A DNA stretch of 64,000 bases from Roseiarcus sp963794155. GTDB lineage: Bacteria > Pseudomonadota > Alphaproteobacteria > Rhizobiales > Beijerinckiaceae. A model generated the notes under the pieces. The model made no database searches. It was not told the DNA's origin and saw only the letters and a list, made by a program, of their open reading frames with translations. The DNA is taken from NCBI GenBank assembly GCA_963794155.1, contig CAWCCX010000012.1:62001-126000 (forward strand). The letters run 5' to 3'. A program made the translations under genes and the position numbers. Below, in pieces: positions 9,407 through 18,904 of this stretch (positions within the stretch are counted from its first letter, which is position 1; every line of letters starts with the position of its first letter).

Positions 9407-9637
9407 TCAGCCCTCCGACGTGGTGAGCGCCAGCGCGTGCAACTCGCCGCCCATCCGGCCTTTCAGCGCTTCGTAGACCATCTGGTGCTGCTTAACCCGG
9501 CTCTTGCCCTTGAAGGCTGAGGTGACGACGGTCGCGGCATAGTGGTTCCCGTCGCCCGCTAGGTCCTTCACTTCGACGCGGGCGTCGGGGAAAGCCTCGC
9601 GGATCATCCGCTCAATCTCGGTTTGGGACATTGCCAT
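9407..9637 (-). CDS. bolA: BolA family protein
   Basis: A 76-residue BolA/IbaG-type protein with the class II KH-like fold. Diagnostic pieces are IERMIREAFPDARVEVKDL, the GNHYAATVVTSAF loop and the C-terminal VKQHQMVYEALKGRMGGELHALAL. BolA proteins partner with monothiol glutaredoxins to pass Fe-S clusters. In many relatives the next gene is that glutaredoxin, but here htpG follows instead. The start region overlaps the upstream small gene by 26 bases, so purL, the small gene and bolA are probably co-transcribed. ATGs at 9637 and 9631 are equally possible starts. Confidence 0.93.
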   Translation of the reverse strand: MAMSQTEIERMIREAFPDARVEVKDLAGDGNHYAATVVTSAFKGKSRVKQHQMVYEALKGRMGGELHALALTTSEG

Positions 9638-9860
9638 GGCGATTGTGCTCCCTGATTGCCTCGACCGCGTGGTCCTCTTCCTCGGCCTCGGACTCGAGCC
9701 GGGCGACGATATCCTCGGCCGGTTCGGTCGCGGCGATGGTGACGCCGTCGGTCATGAGGATAAGGCAGTCGACGGAATCGGATGCGTTGATGGCGACCAC
9801 ATGCTCGGGCCGGACATAGGCGAAGCCCGCTTTGGTCTTGACGACGACGAACGGAATCAT
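9612..9860 (-). CDS. Small conserved-looking protein of unknown function
   Basis: An 82-residue acidic protein between purL and bolA. The start is taken as the ATG at 9860, which sits behind a GGGGGAA ribosome binding site. A longer frame to 9902 would overlap purL. The N-terminal half alternates short beta-like strands (IPFVVVKTKAGFAYVRPEHVVAI, LILMTDGVTIAA), reminiscent of small FlbD-like or single-strand-rich folds. The C-terminal half is Glu/Ala-rich and helical. Its 3' end overlaps the bolA start by 26 bases. I do not recognise the family. Confidence 0.7.
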   Translation of the reverse strand: MIPFVVVKTKAGFAYVRPEHVVAINASDSVDCLILMTDGVTIAATEPAEDIVARLESEAEEEDHAVEAIREHNRHGNVPNRD

Positions 9861-9871
9861 GCGTTTTCCCC

Positions 9872-12070
<2,199 letters not shown>

Positions 12071-12139
12071 CGGCTCTATATCCCAACTCGATCAAATATT
12101 CGTTGCGCCCCATATCCGCGCGCGCGCGTTATCTCAAGT

Positions 12140-12175
12140 TTTGGCGCTGGCTCCTCGGCGCCGAGCGTCGCCAAA
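12140..12175. other. Inverted repeat in the purL leader
   Basis: TTTGGCG at 12140-12146 pairs with CGCCAAA at 12169-12175, with an additional GCTC/GAGC inner pairing. It lies 70-105 bases upstream of purL on the reverse strand. It could be a leader hairpin for purL or a terminator-like structure at the island edge. No known purine riboswitch core was recognised. Confidence 0.3.
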
Positions 12176-12201
12176 GAGGCCATCGTAGGTTCGCCAATAA
12201 A

Positions 12202-12259
12202 AATGTCAATTTTATCATCAATTAGTTGCGCAAATGAAAAATCAATGATAATGTCAATT
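12202..12259. promoter_or_regulatory. AT-rich region with direct repeats upstream of the island genes
   Basis: The decamer AATGTCAATT occurs twice (12202-12211 and 12250-12259), with related ATCAATT and AATCAAT pieces between, inside a strikingly A/T-rich block (about 12196-12262) in otherwise GC-rich DNA. It ends just before a GAAGGAGC ribosome binding site. This is the natural place for the promoter and operator of the following three genes, which include a Xre-type DNA-binding protein. Binding is inferred, not shown. Confidence 0.45.
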
Positions 12260-12275
12260 ATTGAAGGAGCTATCC

Positions 12276-12329
12276 ATGTCTAACGTGGTCCAACTGCCGC
12301 GGCCCCAGTCGCAGCGGCCCGCGATTTAG
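12276..12329 (+). other. 17-codon frame ending in an in-frame amber codon
   Basis: An ATG at 12276 lies behind a good ribosome binding site (GGAG, with a six-base spacer) and encodes MSNVVQLPRPQSQRPAI before TAG at 12327. The frame then continues without interruption through the next 409-residue protein, whose only early start downstream is a TTG at 12333. This is either the original N-terminus cut by a nonsense mutation (or base error), a leader peptide, or a readthrough site. The sequence alone cannot decide. Confidence 0.5.
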
Positions 12330-12332
12330 GGA

Positions 12333-13562
12333 TTGGGATTCTACGTGCGCGTTAACCGAAGCGACCACGTAGAATTGTTGCATTTGCTTCGAACGGGTGA
12401 GATGGGAATTTTCGGTTTCGTCATTGATGCCCATAACATCAAGCGTCACCAGGACCTTGTGACAGAAGCGCGTCGTCACGGCCTCGACGTTATTCTTGAC
12501 CCGAAAACCCAGCAAATGAGTTTTCCCGGTGCTCACACCGAAGTGCTGGCGGCGTTGCCTTGGGGACTGGAACGACACCACAACGTAACCGACTTTGACG
12601 GCGAAAACGGCCAACGCCGCGCGGCGCAGATCGTTGAAGCCGCCGCGATGAACGGCTTCACACAGATACTGGGTCCGACGCATCTTCTGAGCAGTCCGAA
12701 TGATCCATGGCTCCGCCGCGACATTGCGATGATGAACTGGACGGCCGACCGGATTGCCCGGACTGGCACGAAACTAGATCTAATCTATTCGCTCGCGATT
12801 CCGATGACTCTCTTACGCGACAGGGTCGAGCGTCGCGCCATCATTGCGGGGGTTGCAGATGCGCCCTGCACGGCGATCTGGCTGAAGGTGGAAAATTTTG
12901 GCGACGACGCGACAGGGGAAAAAGTGGCCGCGTATATCGACGCTTGCAGGGATTTCCATGCGTGCGGTCTGCCGCTCATAGGGGATTATATAGGCGGCCT
13001 GCCGGGGCTTGGAGCACTAGCTTTTGGCGCGGTAGGCGGTATCGCACACGGCGTCACGATGCAGCAGAACTTCAAGGCGTCCGGCTGGCGTCGCCCCCGT
13101 GTAAAGGGAAGCGGCGGCCCGAGCTGGCGCATCTACATTCCGCAACTCGATCTTCTGCTTAGACGCAATGCCGCGCAGAATCTTTTCGGGGCGTCGCCGA
13201 AAATCAGGGCGATGTGCGGCTGCCGGGACACGCATTGTTGCCCGCATGGCCCGGGCGATATGCTGAATCATCCCGCCCGGCACGCCATCTATCAGCGCGC
13301 ACGAGAAATCGAGCGTCTCAGCTCAGTCCCGGAGACGGTGCGCGCGGGGCAGTACCTGAACCAAAATGTGCGCCGGGCGTCCGACGATGTTGCGCATGTC
13401 GCGGCCATTCCGTTTGACGACCCAGACTTGGCGAGAGTCCTTCGCGAGAAGCAACGCGAAATGAGTCGCTTCCGGCCGATGATGGCGCACCTCCTTGAGA
13501 GCATTGCGTCTCCCTCAGTGGCCATGGCCCCTCCGCGCCGTCAAATGCCGAAAGGCGGGTAG
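12333..13562 (+). CDS. Unrecognised protein, possible TIM-barrel fold with C-terminal Cys/His cluster
   Basis: A 409-residue product if translation begins at the TTG at 12333; about 18 residues longer if it begins at the ATG at 12276 and the TAG at 12327 is read or is an error. I do not recognise the family. Alternating strand-helix units (GLDVILDP, GFTQILGPTHLL, KLDLIYSLAIPM, CTAIWLKVENFG, GLPLIGDYIGG, GAVGGIAHGV) suggest a TIM barrel. Near residue 295 a cluster, CGCRDTHCCPH, followed by further His, could bind metal. A distant link to the tRNA-guanine transglycosylase/DpdA group is worth testing but is only an impression. It lies 45 bases upstream of a Xre gene in the same direction, and the DNA is visibly less GC-rich than its neighbours, suggesting transfer. 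Confidence 0.6.
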   Translation: MGFYVRVNRSDHVELLHLLRTGEMGIFGFVIDAHNIKRHQDLVTEARRHGLDVILDPKTQQMSFPGAHTEVLAALPWGLERHHNVTDFDGENGQRRAAQIVEAAAMNGFTQILGPTHLLSSPNDPWLRRDIAMMNWTADRIARTGTKLDLIYSLAIPMTLLRDRVERRAIIAGVADAPCTAIWLKVENFGDDATGEKVAAYIDACRDFHACGLPLIGDYIGGLPGLGALAFGAVGGIAHGVTMQQNFKASGWRRPRVKGSGGPSWRIYIPQLDLLLRRNAAQNLFGASPKIRAMCGCRDTHCCPHGPGDMLNHPARHAIYQRAREIERLSSVPETVRAGQYLNQNVRRASDDVAHVAAIPFDDPDLARVLREKQREMSRFRPMMAHLLESIASPSVAMAPPRRQMPKGG

Positions 13563-13607
13563 CTATGCGAGCAAGGAAAACGATCATACGCGGGCGAGGC
13601 TAAGGCA

Positions 13608-13946
13608 ATGACCAACGCAGTCGCCAGACGACTAGATTCGCTCCGTACTAAGGGAGCAATGAAGAATATCGAAGTCGCCAATCTCCTGGGATCGAGGCCA
13701 GAAACCGTCTCGCGCTGGAATCAGGGCCGCGCTTACCCGCATGCCTCTACGGAAAAGACGCTGCTTGAGCTGGAGTACATCGTCGATCAGCTTGCAGACT
13801 TCTACGAACCAAATGAAGCGCGACAATGGATCTTCGCGCCGCAAAAGCTGCTGGCGGGAGTATCGCCTGCGGAGTTGATTCGCAGTGGCCGGATTGATGA
13901 AGTCATGCGGTTGGTGGGGCAACTCCGCGAAGCTGTTCATTTCTAA
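13608..13946 (+). CDS. Xre-type antitoxin with MbcA/ParS-like C-terminus
   Basis: A 112-residue antitoxin of the Xre/RES type. The N-terminal helix-turn-helix is visible as NIEVANLLGSRPETVSRWNQGRAYP. The C-terminal toxin-binding domain (formerly DUF2384) shows WIFAPQKLLAGVSPAELIRSGRIDEVMRLVGQL with the characteristic W and L-x-G pattern. In this family the C-terminal domain blocks the toxin and the HTH autoregulates the operon, so the AT-rich repeats at 12202-12259 or sequence near 13563-13607 are candidate operators. The toxin gene begins 13 bases downstream. Confidence 0.85.
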   Translation: MTNAVARRLDSLRTKGAMKNIEVANLLGSRPETVSRWNQGRAYPHASTEKTLLELEYIVDQLADFYEPNEARQWIFAPQKLLAGVSPAELIRSGRIDEVMRLVGQLREAVHF

Positions 13947-13959
13947 GTCGCGGACGGCC

Positions 13960-14568
13960 ATGATTCACGATCAGGGCCTCGTCGATCAGCTAAGCGCGCT
14001 CGCGGTTGAGCGTTTCAATGGTGAGGTCTTTCGGGCAACAGGCATCAGCGCCGATCCTTTGGCCTTCTCGGTCAACGGCGGCCGCTGGGCGCCGGCGCCG
14101 CAAGATGGAGCAGACGTGCCTGTTCTCTACACTAGCGTCGCGCGCGATGGCGCCCTCGCCGAAATTGTGTCCTATCTGATGCAGCTAACGCCACTGCCGG
14201 TGTCGCGACCGCTCAAGGTATCGTGGCTCGGGGTTTCCACGGCAAGGACGCTGCGGCTTGCGCGTGTTGGTCTTGAGGTATTGGGCATTGATATGGCGCG
14301 ATACGGCGAACGCGACTACCGTCGGACACAGAGCGTTGGCGCGGCGCTCGCGTTCCTGGGTATTGACGGCCTGATTGCGCCGTCCGCTCGCTGGCAATGC
14401 GACAATCTGATGATCTACCAAAGCAACCACCTGCCGACCGAGCGGCTGGAGGTCATTACGGAAGAAACTGTCGATTGGGTCGACTGGGCGCGGCAGAACG
14501 GATTTGCGGAACTGGTTCCGCCTCACCGCCGCCCGAACAGCCGCTCGATGTCGGCGGGCTTGAGCTGA
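13960..14568 (+). CDS. RES domain toxin
   Basis: A 202-residue RES-domain protein. Members of this family degrade NAD and arrest growth when freed from their Xre partner. The conserved Arg-Gly-Glu style residues appear in FRATG, GGRWAPAP, VLYTS and ALAEIVSYL. The ATG at 13960 is preferred because family homology starts soon after it; the frame is open to 13885. The last ~16 residues (PPHRRPNSRSMSAGLS) are encoded by an antisense copy of the mutL 3' end, so the native C-terminus has been replaced by sequence from the repeat. Whether the toxin is still active is unknown. Confidence 0.85.
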   Translation: MIHDQGLVDQLSALAVERFNGEVFRATGISADPLAFSVNGGRWAPAPQDGADVPVLYTSVARDGALAEIVSYLMQLTPLPVSRPLKVSWLGVSTARTLRLARVGLEVLGIDMARYGERDYRRTQSVGAALAFLGIDGLIAPSARWQCDNLMIYQSNHLPTERLEVITEETVDWVDWARQNGFAELVPPHRRPNSRSMSAGLS

Positions 14569-14766
14569 CATAGGTCGGGCGGCCGTGGTTGCATTGGCCG
14601 GCTCCCGGCGTCGCCTCCATCTCGCGCAGGAGCGCGTTCATCTCGTCGGGCTTGTCGTAGGCAAGGTCGCGCACGAGGCCCGCAAGGTCCCCCGCCGCGA
14701 TCGCTGTGCGCGCTTCGCGCACCATGACCGCGCCAGGACCGAAGCCCTCGACGATGAGGCCGAGGC
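14517..14766 (-). pseudogene. Decayed partial copy of the mutL 3' end
   Basis: The reverse strand encodes pieces closely matching the C-terminus of the intact MutL at 15232-17034: GLIVEGFGPGAVMVREA, then PDEMNALLREME and GAGQCNHGRPTYV. About 115 bases between these blocks in the intact gene are missing here, and a one-base loss near 14571 breaks the frame before the last residues. Several substitutions show that the copy is not recent, or came from a relative's mutL. It overlaps the end of the RES gene and marks the right edge of the island. Confidence 0.85.
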
Positions 14767-14814
14767 CGCGGGCGGCGAAATCGGACTCTCCTTCGACCCG
14801 CCGGGACGATCGCC

Positions 14815-15201
14815 ATGACCGAATCCGCCCTCTCCGAGCTCTACCGGGACTATATCGGCTGCCTGAACCGGCAGCATTGGCTCGATTTGCCAAAGTTCGT
14901 CCGGGACGATGTGCGCCACAACGGTCGGCCGTTCGGGCTTGCTGGCTATCGCGCCATGCTCGAGCGCGATTTCGATGCGATCCCCGACCTTCGGTTCAAT
15001 GTCGAATTGCTGGTCAGCGAACCGCCCCTGGTCGCAAGCCGGCTGAGATTCGACTGCACGCCCAAGGGTCTGTTCCTCGGCCTGCCGGTCAATGGGAAAC
15101 GGGTGTCCTTCGCAGAGAACGTGTTTTACAAATTCCGGAGCGGCAAGATCGAGCAGGTCTGGTCGGTCATCGACAAGGCGGCGATCGAATCTCAGCTTTG
15201 A
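14815..15201 (+). CDS. SnoaL-like / NTF2-fold protein
   Basis: A 128-residue single-domain protein of the SnoaL-like polyketide cyclase group (NTF2 fold). Features are an N-terminal helix (LSELYRDYIGCLNRQHWLDLPKFV), the HNGRPFGLAGYRAMLERDFDAIPDL segment and the C-terminal strand pair (FAENVFYKFRSGKIEQVWSVIDKAAIE). No signal peptide is present. Many members are of unknown substrate, so no reaction is assigned. It sits between two copies of the mutL 3' end, pointing towards mutL, whose stop is about 30 bases further on. Confidence 0.8.
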   Translation: MTESALSELYRDYIGCLNRQHWLDLPKFVRDDVRHNGRPFGLAGYRAMLERDFDAIPDLRFNVELLVSEPPLVASRLRFDCTPKGLFLGLPVNGKRVSFAENVFYKFRSGKIEQVWSVIDKAAIESQL

Positions 15202-15231
15202 AGCGAAGGCGCCGCGCGACGCAGCTCCGCC

Positions 15232-17034
15232 TCACCTTCGCCCGAACAGCCGCTCGATGTCGGCGAGCTTGAGCTCGACGTAAGTCGGGCGGCCATGGTT
15301 GCATTGGCCGGCGCCTGGCGTCCGCTCCATCTCGCGCAGGAGGGCGTTCATCTCGTCGGGCTTGAGCGCCCGCCCGGCGCGCACCGAATGGCGGCAGGCG
15401 AAAGTCCCGAGCCAGCGATCGAGGCGGCGCGCCAGACTCTGCGCGCCGTCGTCGGCCGCGAGGTCGGCGGCGAGATCGCGCACGAGGCCGGTAAGGTCGC
15501 CCTCGGCGATCGCCGAGGGCGCTTCGCGCACCATCACCGCGCCGGGGCCGAAGCCCTCGACGACGAGGCCGAGGCCGGCGAGCGCGTCGGCATGGGCGTC
15601 GATGAGCGCCGACGCGTCGGGATCGAGATCGACCACGAGCGGGGTCAGGAGCATCTGCCGCTCGATCCCGCCCTCCTCGCGCTCCCGCTTGAGCTTCTCG
15701 TAGACGATCCGCTCGTGCGCCGCGTGCTGGTCGACAATGACGACGCCGTCGGCGGTCTGGGAGATGATGTAATTTTCATGCACCTGCGCCCGCGCCGCGC
15801 CGAGCGGAGCCATGAGGTCGCGCTCCTCCGCTCGCGCGGCCGCCGGCGCCGAGGGCGCGAGCTCGGCGAAGGCCGCCTGCGCCGGCTCGGCGAGCCGCGG
15901 CGCGGCGGGCGAGGCGCGCCAGTCCCAGCGGGCCGAGGATCGCGCTCCGCGCCAGGTTTGCGGCGGGCGCATGGCGAGGATCGTCGCCGTCCCGCCGGTG
16001 GTCGCCGCCCGATGCAGCGCCTCGCCTAAGCCCTGCTTGATCGCGCCGACGATCAGGCTGCGGACAGCGGCGGGGTCGCGAAAGCGCACCTCGGCCTTGG
16101 CCGGATGGACGTTGACGTCGACCTCGCGCGGATCGCATTCGACGAAGAGGGCCGCGGCCGCGTGCCGGTCGGGCGGCAGGAAATCGAGGTAGGCCCCGCG
16201 CAGCGCGCCGGCGAGCGTCTTGTCGCGCACCGCCCGCCCGTTGACGAACAGGAACTGCTGGGAGGCGTTCGGCCGGCTGAAGGTCGGCAGCCCGATGCGG
16301 CCAGTGAGCCTTGCGCCGTCGCGGCGCGCGTCGAGCGCAATCGAATTCGCGGCGAAGTCGTCGCCCAACGCCTGGCGCAGCCGCTCAATGGAACCCGCTT
16401 CGCCTTGGCCTGCGGCCGGCCAGTCGAAACCCGAGCCGATGTCGCTCGCAAACGAAAAGCGCGCGTCCGGCGCGGCCATCGCCAGCCGTTTGACCGCGTC
16501 GGCCGCGGCCAGCGCCTCCGACCGGTCGGATTTGAGAAACTTGAGCCGCGCCGGCGTCGCGGCGAAGAGATCGCGCGCCTCGATCCGCGTCCCCGGCGGC
16601 GCGCCGCAGGGTTCGATTAAGCTCTTTCTCCCGTCCTCGACCACGAGCTTGAGGCCGGTCGGCCCGCCCGGACAACGAGAGCGGATTTCGAGCCGCGACA
16701 CCGAGGCGATCGATGGCAGCGCCTCGCCGCGGAAGCCGAAGGTCGCAATCGCGGTCAGATCGCCGTCGGGAATTTTCGACGTCGCGTGCCGCTCGACGCT
16801 CAAAGCGAGATCCGCTTCGTCCATGCCGCGCCCGTCGTCGACGACCCGGATCAGCCTTCGCCCGCCGGCCTCGATTGCGACCTCGATCGTCTTCGCCCCG
16901 GCGTCGAGCGCGTTCTCGATGAGTTCCTTGATCGCCGCCGCCGGCCGCTCGATCACCTCGCCCGCGGCGATGCGGTCGATGGTTAAGGGATCGAGTTCGG
17001 CGAATCGGCATGGGGGTGCTGGCCTCAAGCGCAC
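15232..17034 (-). CDS. mutL: DNA mismatch repair protein MutL
   Basis: Mismatch repair ATPase and linker protein, 600 residues and full length. The GHKL domain shows ELIENALDAGAKTIEV, VDDGRGM and FGFRGEALPSIASVSRL. The C-terminal domain contains DQHAAHERIVYE, the metal-binding DQHA-x2-E-x4-E endonuclease motif found in bacteria lacking MutH. It ends with CNHGRPTYVEL, matching the family terminus. A degraded copy of its 3' end lies downstream at 14517-14766. Confidence 0.96.
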   Translation of the reverse strand: MRLRPAPPCRFAELDPLTIDRIAAGEVIERPAAAIKELIENALDAGAKTIEVAIEAGGRRLIRVVDDGRGMDEADLALSVERHATSKIPDGDLTAIATFGFRGEALPSIASVSRLEIRSRCPGGPTGLKLVVEDGRKSLIEPCGAPPGTRIEARDLFAATPARLKFLKSDRSEALAAADAVKRLAMAAPDARFSFASDIGSGFDWPAAGQGEAGSIERLRQALGDDFAANSIALDARRDGARLTGRIGLPTFSRPNASQQFLFVNGRAVRDKTLAGALRGAYLDFLPPDRHAAAALFVECDPREVDVNVHPAKAEVRFRDPAAVRSLIVGAIKQGLGEALHRAATTGGTATILAMRPPQTWRGARSSARWDWRASPAAPRLAEPAQAAFAELAPSAPAAARAEERDLMAPLGAARAQVHENYIISQTADGVVIVDQHAAHERIVYEKLKREREEGGIERQMLLTPLVVDLDPDASALIDAHADALAGLGLVVEGFGPGAVMVREAPSAIAEGDLTGLVRDLAADLAADDGAQSLARRLDRWLGTFACRHSVRAGRALKPDEMNALLREMERTPGAGQCNHGRPTYVELKLADIERLFGRR

Positions 17035-17119
17035 TATCGCATTGGCGGACGAGCCGGGAAAGCGCTAGCTTCCGCCGGAGCCAGGCGGCGCTTTGATGGC
17101 GCGCTCAGGAGGACGAGGC

Positions 17120-17527
17120 ATGAGGTTCGAGGGCGGCTGCTATTGCCGGAAGGTTCGTTACGTGGCCGAGGGCGACCCGGTCCTCAAGGCGCAATGCCAT
17201 TGTCGTGAATGCCAGTACATCAGCGGGGGCGCGCCGAACATGTTCATGCTGATGCCGCCCGCGGGCTTCCGCTATGTGAGCGGGTTGCCGAAGACCTTCA
17301 CCCGACATGATCTCGACCGGCCGGTGACGCGTGAGTTCTGCGAGAACTGCGGCGCCCACCTCACGACCCGGAGCCCCAACGTTCCGTTGGTGATTCTGAA
17401 GGTGGGCACCCTTGACGACCCGAGTCTCTATGGCCGTCCGCAGATGGCGATCAACACCCTCGACAAGCAGTCCTTCCACGTTATCCCTGAAGGCCTGCCG
17501 ACATTCGAACGCCTCCCGCCGCGCTAG
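17120..17527 (+). CDS. GFA family protein (CENP-V/GFA zinc domain)
   Basis: A 135-residue zinc protein of the glutathione-dependent formaldehyde-activating (GFA) family. The start at 17120 follows AGGAGG with a seven-base spacer. Zinc ligands are clear: GGCYCRKVRY, QCHCRECQ and FCENCGAHL. The classical Gfa accelerates addition of glutathione to formaldehyde, but many members have no known substrate, and this one is shorter than the founding enzyme. It stands alone between mutL and the M16 peptidase pair. Confidence 0.85.
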   Translation: MRFEGGCYCRKVRYVAEGDPVLKAQCHCRECQYISGGAPNMFMLMPPAGFRYVSGLPKTFTRHDLDRPVTREFCENCGAHLTTRSPNVPLVILKVGTLDDPSLYGRPQMAINTLDKQSFHVIPEGLPTFERLPPR

Positions 17528-17549
17528 GACAGCGAAGCGGCCGGCGGCT

Positions 17550-18845
17550 TCAGAACCCCTCCGGCCGTCCGACCACCGTCGTATGCAGCGACCCGTCGCC
17601 GAACGCGCGATGCGCCGCGCGGCGGACGCTCTCGATCGTCACCGCCGCGATCTCCCGGTTGCGCTCGACGAGCCAGCCGGGCGCGCGGCGCTCGAGCTGG
17701 ATCTGGATCAGTTGGGAGGCGATCTTGGCCGAGGTGTCGAAGCGCAACGGATAGGAGCCGATGAGATAGGTCTTGCCCTTTTCGAGCTCCTCCCCGCCCA
17801 GGCCGTTCAGCGCCACGTCGCGGATTTCCGCCGACGCGACGTCGAAGGATTCGCGCGCCCGCTCGTTCTTGGTCGTCGTGCCGCCGTAGAAATAGGTGCC
17901 ATGCTCGAGCGCGTAGAAGGTCCCGAACACCGTATAGGCGAGGCCGCGCTTCTCCCGCACCTCGCGGAACAGGCGCGAGGTCATCGAGCCCGAGCCGCCC
18001 AGCACATGGGCGGCGACGATGCTGGCGATGTAATCCGGATCGTCGCGCCTGAGCGCCGGCCGGCCGAAGCGGATGGTCGATTGCGGCACGTCGAGATCGA
18101 TAAGGTCGATCGCGCCTAAGCCCTTAAAGGCGGCCTCGGGGACCGGCTTGAGGCGCCCCTTCGCCGGCAGGTCGGCGAACGCCTTGTCGACCAGCGCCGC
18201 AGCGCCCGCTTCGTCGATCGCGCCGACGACCGCGATCATCAACTGGTCGCGGGCGATCCCGCCTTTCGCGGCCTCGATGAGGTCGGCCCGCTCGATCCGG
18301 GCCAGCGTCTCGAGCGAGCCGTCGGCCGGCTGGCCGTAGGGGTGGCCGGGAAAGGCCTTCGCCTTCCAGTTGCGGTTGGCGAGGGTGCCGGGGTCGTTGG
18401 CGACATGCCGCAGGCGCGCGTTCATGTGCTCGCGCACCCGCTCGAACGGCTCCTCGTCGAACCGCGGCGCGTTGACCGCAAGACGCAGAAGCTCGCCGGC
18501 GCGATCGAGGTTCTTGATGAGCGTGCGCATGCGCCCGCTCCAATGGTCGCGGTCGCAGTGGAAGCTCATCTCGACCGCCTTCTCGTCGAGCGCCCGATGG
18601 AAGGCTTGCGAATCGAATTCTCCCGCGCCCTCGTCGAGGAGCCCCGATATGAGCGCGCCCAGGCCCGCCTTCTCGGCCGGGTCCTGCGCCGCGCCGCCGC
18701 GCATCGCGAATTCGAGCGACACCAGCGGCACCGCGTAGGAGCGCACGAGCCACAGCTTCAGGCCCCGCGGGGTCGTGACGATGTCGACATTGACGGCGGA
18801 ATGAGAGGGAGAGACGGCAAGGTGTTTCTGCATGGGCGTTTCCAT
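17550..18845 (-). CDS. M16 family peptidase-like protein (inactive-type subunit)
   Basis: A 431-residue member of the pitrilysin/M16 family, second of an adjacent pair. The zinc motif HxxEH is absent; the corresponding region reads ALISGLLDEGAGEF. The substrate-binding side is conserved, with GGSGSMTSRLFREVREKRGLAY. In such pairs the HxxEH-bearing partner supplies catalysis and this type supplies the second half of the chamber. The start is ambiguous between METP at 18845 and MQK at 18833, the latter having a GGAAA upstream. A frame continuing to 19025 overlaps the partner gene and is not credible. Confidence 0.88.
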   Translation of the reverse strand: METPMQKHLAVSPSHSAVNVDIVTTPRGLKLWLVRSYAVPLVSLEFAMRGGAAQDPAEKAGLGALISGLLDEGAGEFDSQAFHRALDEKAVEMSFHCDRDHWSGRMRTLIKNLDRAGELLRLAVNAPRFDEEPFERVREHMNARLRHVANDPGTLANRNWKAKAFPGHPYGQPADGSLETLARIERADLIEAAKGGIARDQLMIAVVGAIDEAGAAALVDKAFADLPAKGRLKPVPEAAFKGLGAIDLIDLDVPQSTIRFGRPALRRDDPDYIASIVAAHVLGGSGSMTSRLFREVREKRGLAYTVFGTFYALEHGTYFYGGTTTKNERARESFDVASAEIRDVALNGLGGEELEKGKTYLIGSYPLRFDTSAKIASQLIQIQLERRAPGWLVERNREIAAVTIESVRRAAHRAFGDGSLHTTVVGRPEGF

Positions 18846-18904
18846 AAGTGTTCGTCTTGTTGGCCCGGCGCCTTGGTTGGGCGGCCCAGCGAATGGGCCT
18901 CCGC

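Larger units (their letters stand above)
14517..15587. repeat. mutL: Direct repeat of mutL 3'-end sequence flanking a 460-base segment
   Basis: Two similar stretches, about 14517-14766 and 15224-15587, share long blocks such as gcccgaacagccgctcgatg. The left copy lacks an internal ~115 bases. The repeat brackets the SnoaL-like gene. It suggests a tandem duplication or a homologous insertion at mutL that brought the toxin island in. Confidence 0.75.

Noticed and set aside
8024..9520. Long forward frame of about 500 codons opposite htpG
   Set aside because: It is antisense to a fully conserved htpG, Arg/Gly/Glu-rich, with no family motif; a typical shadow frame of GC-rich coding DNA.
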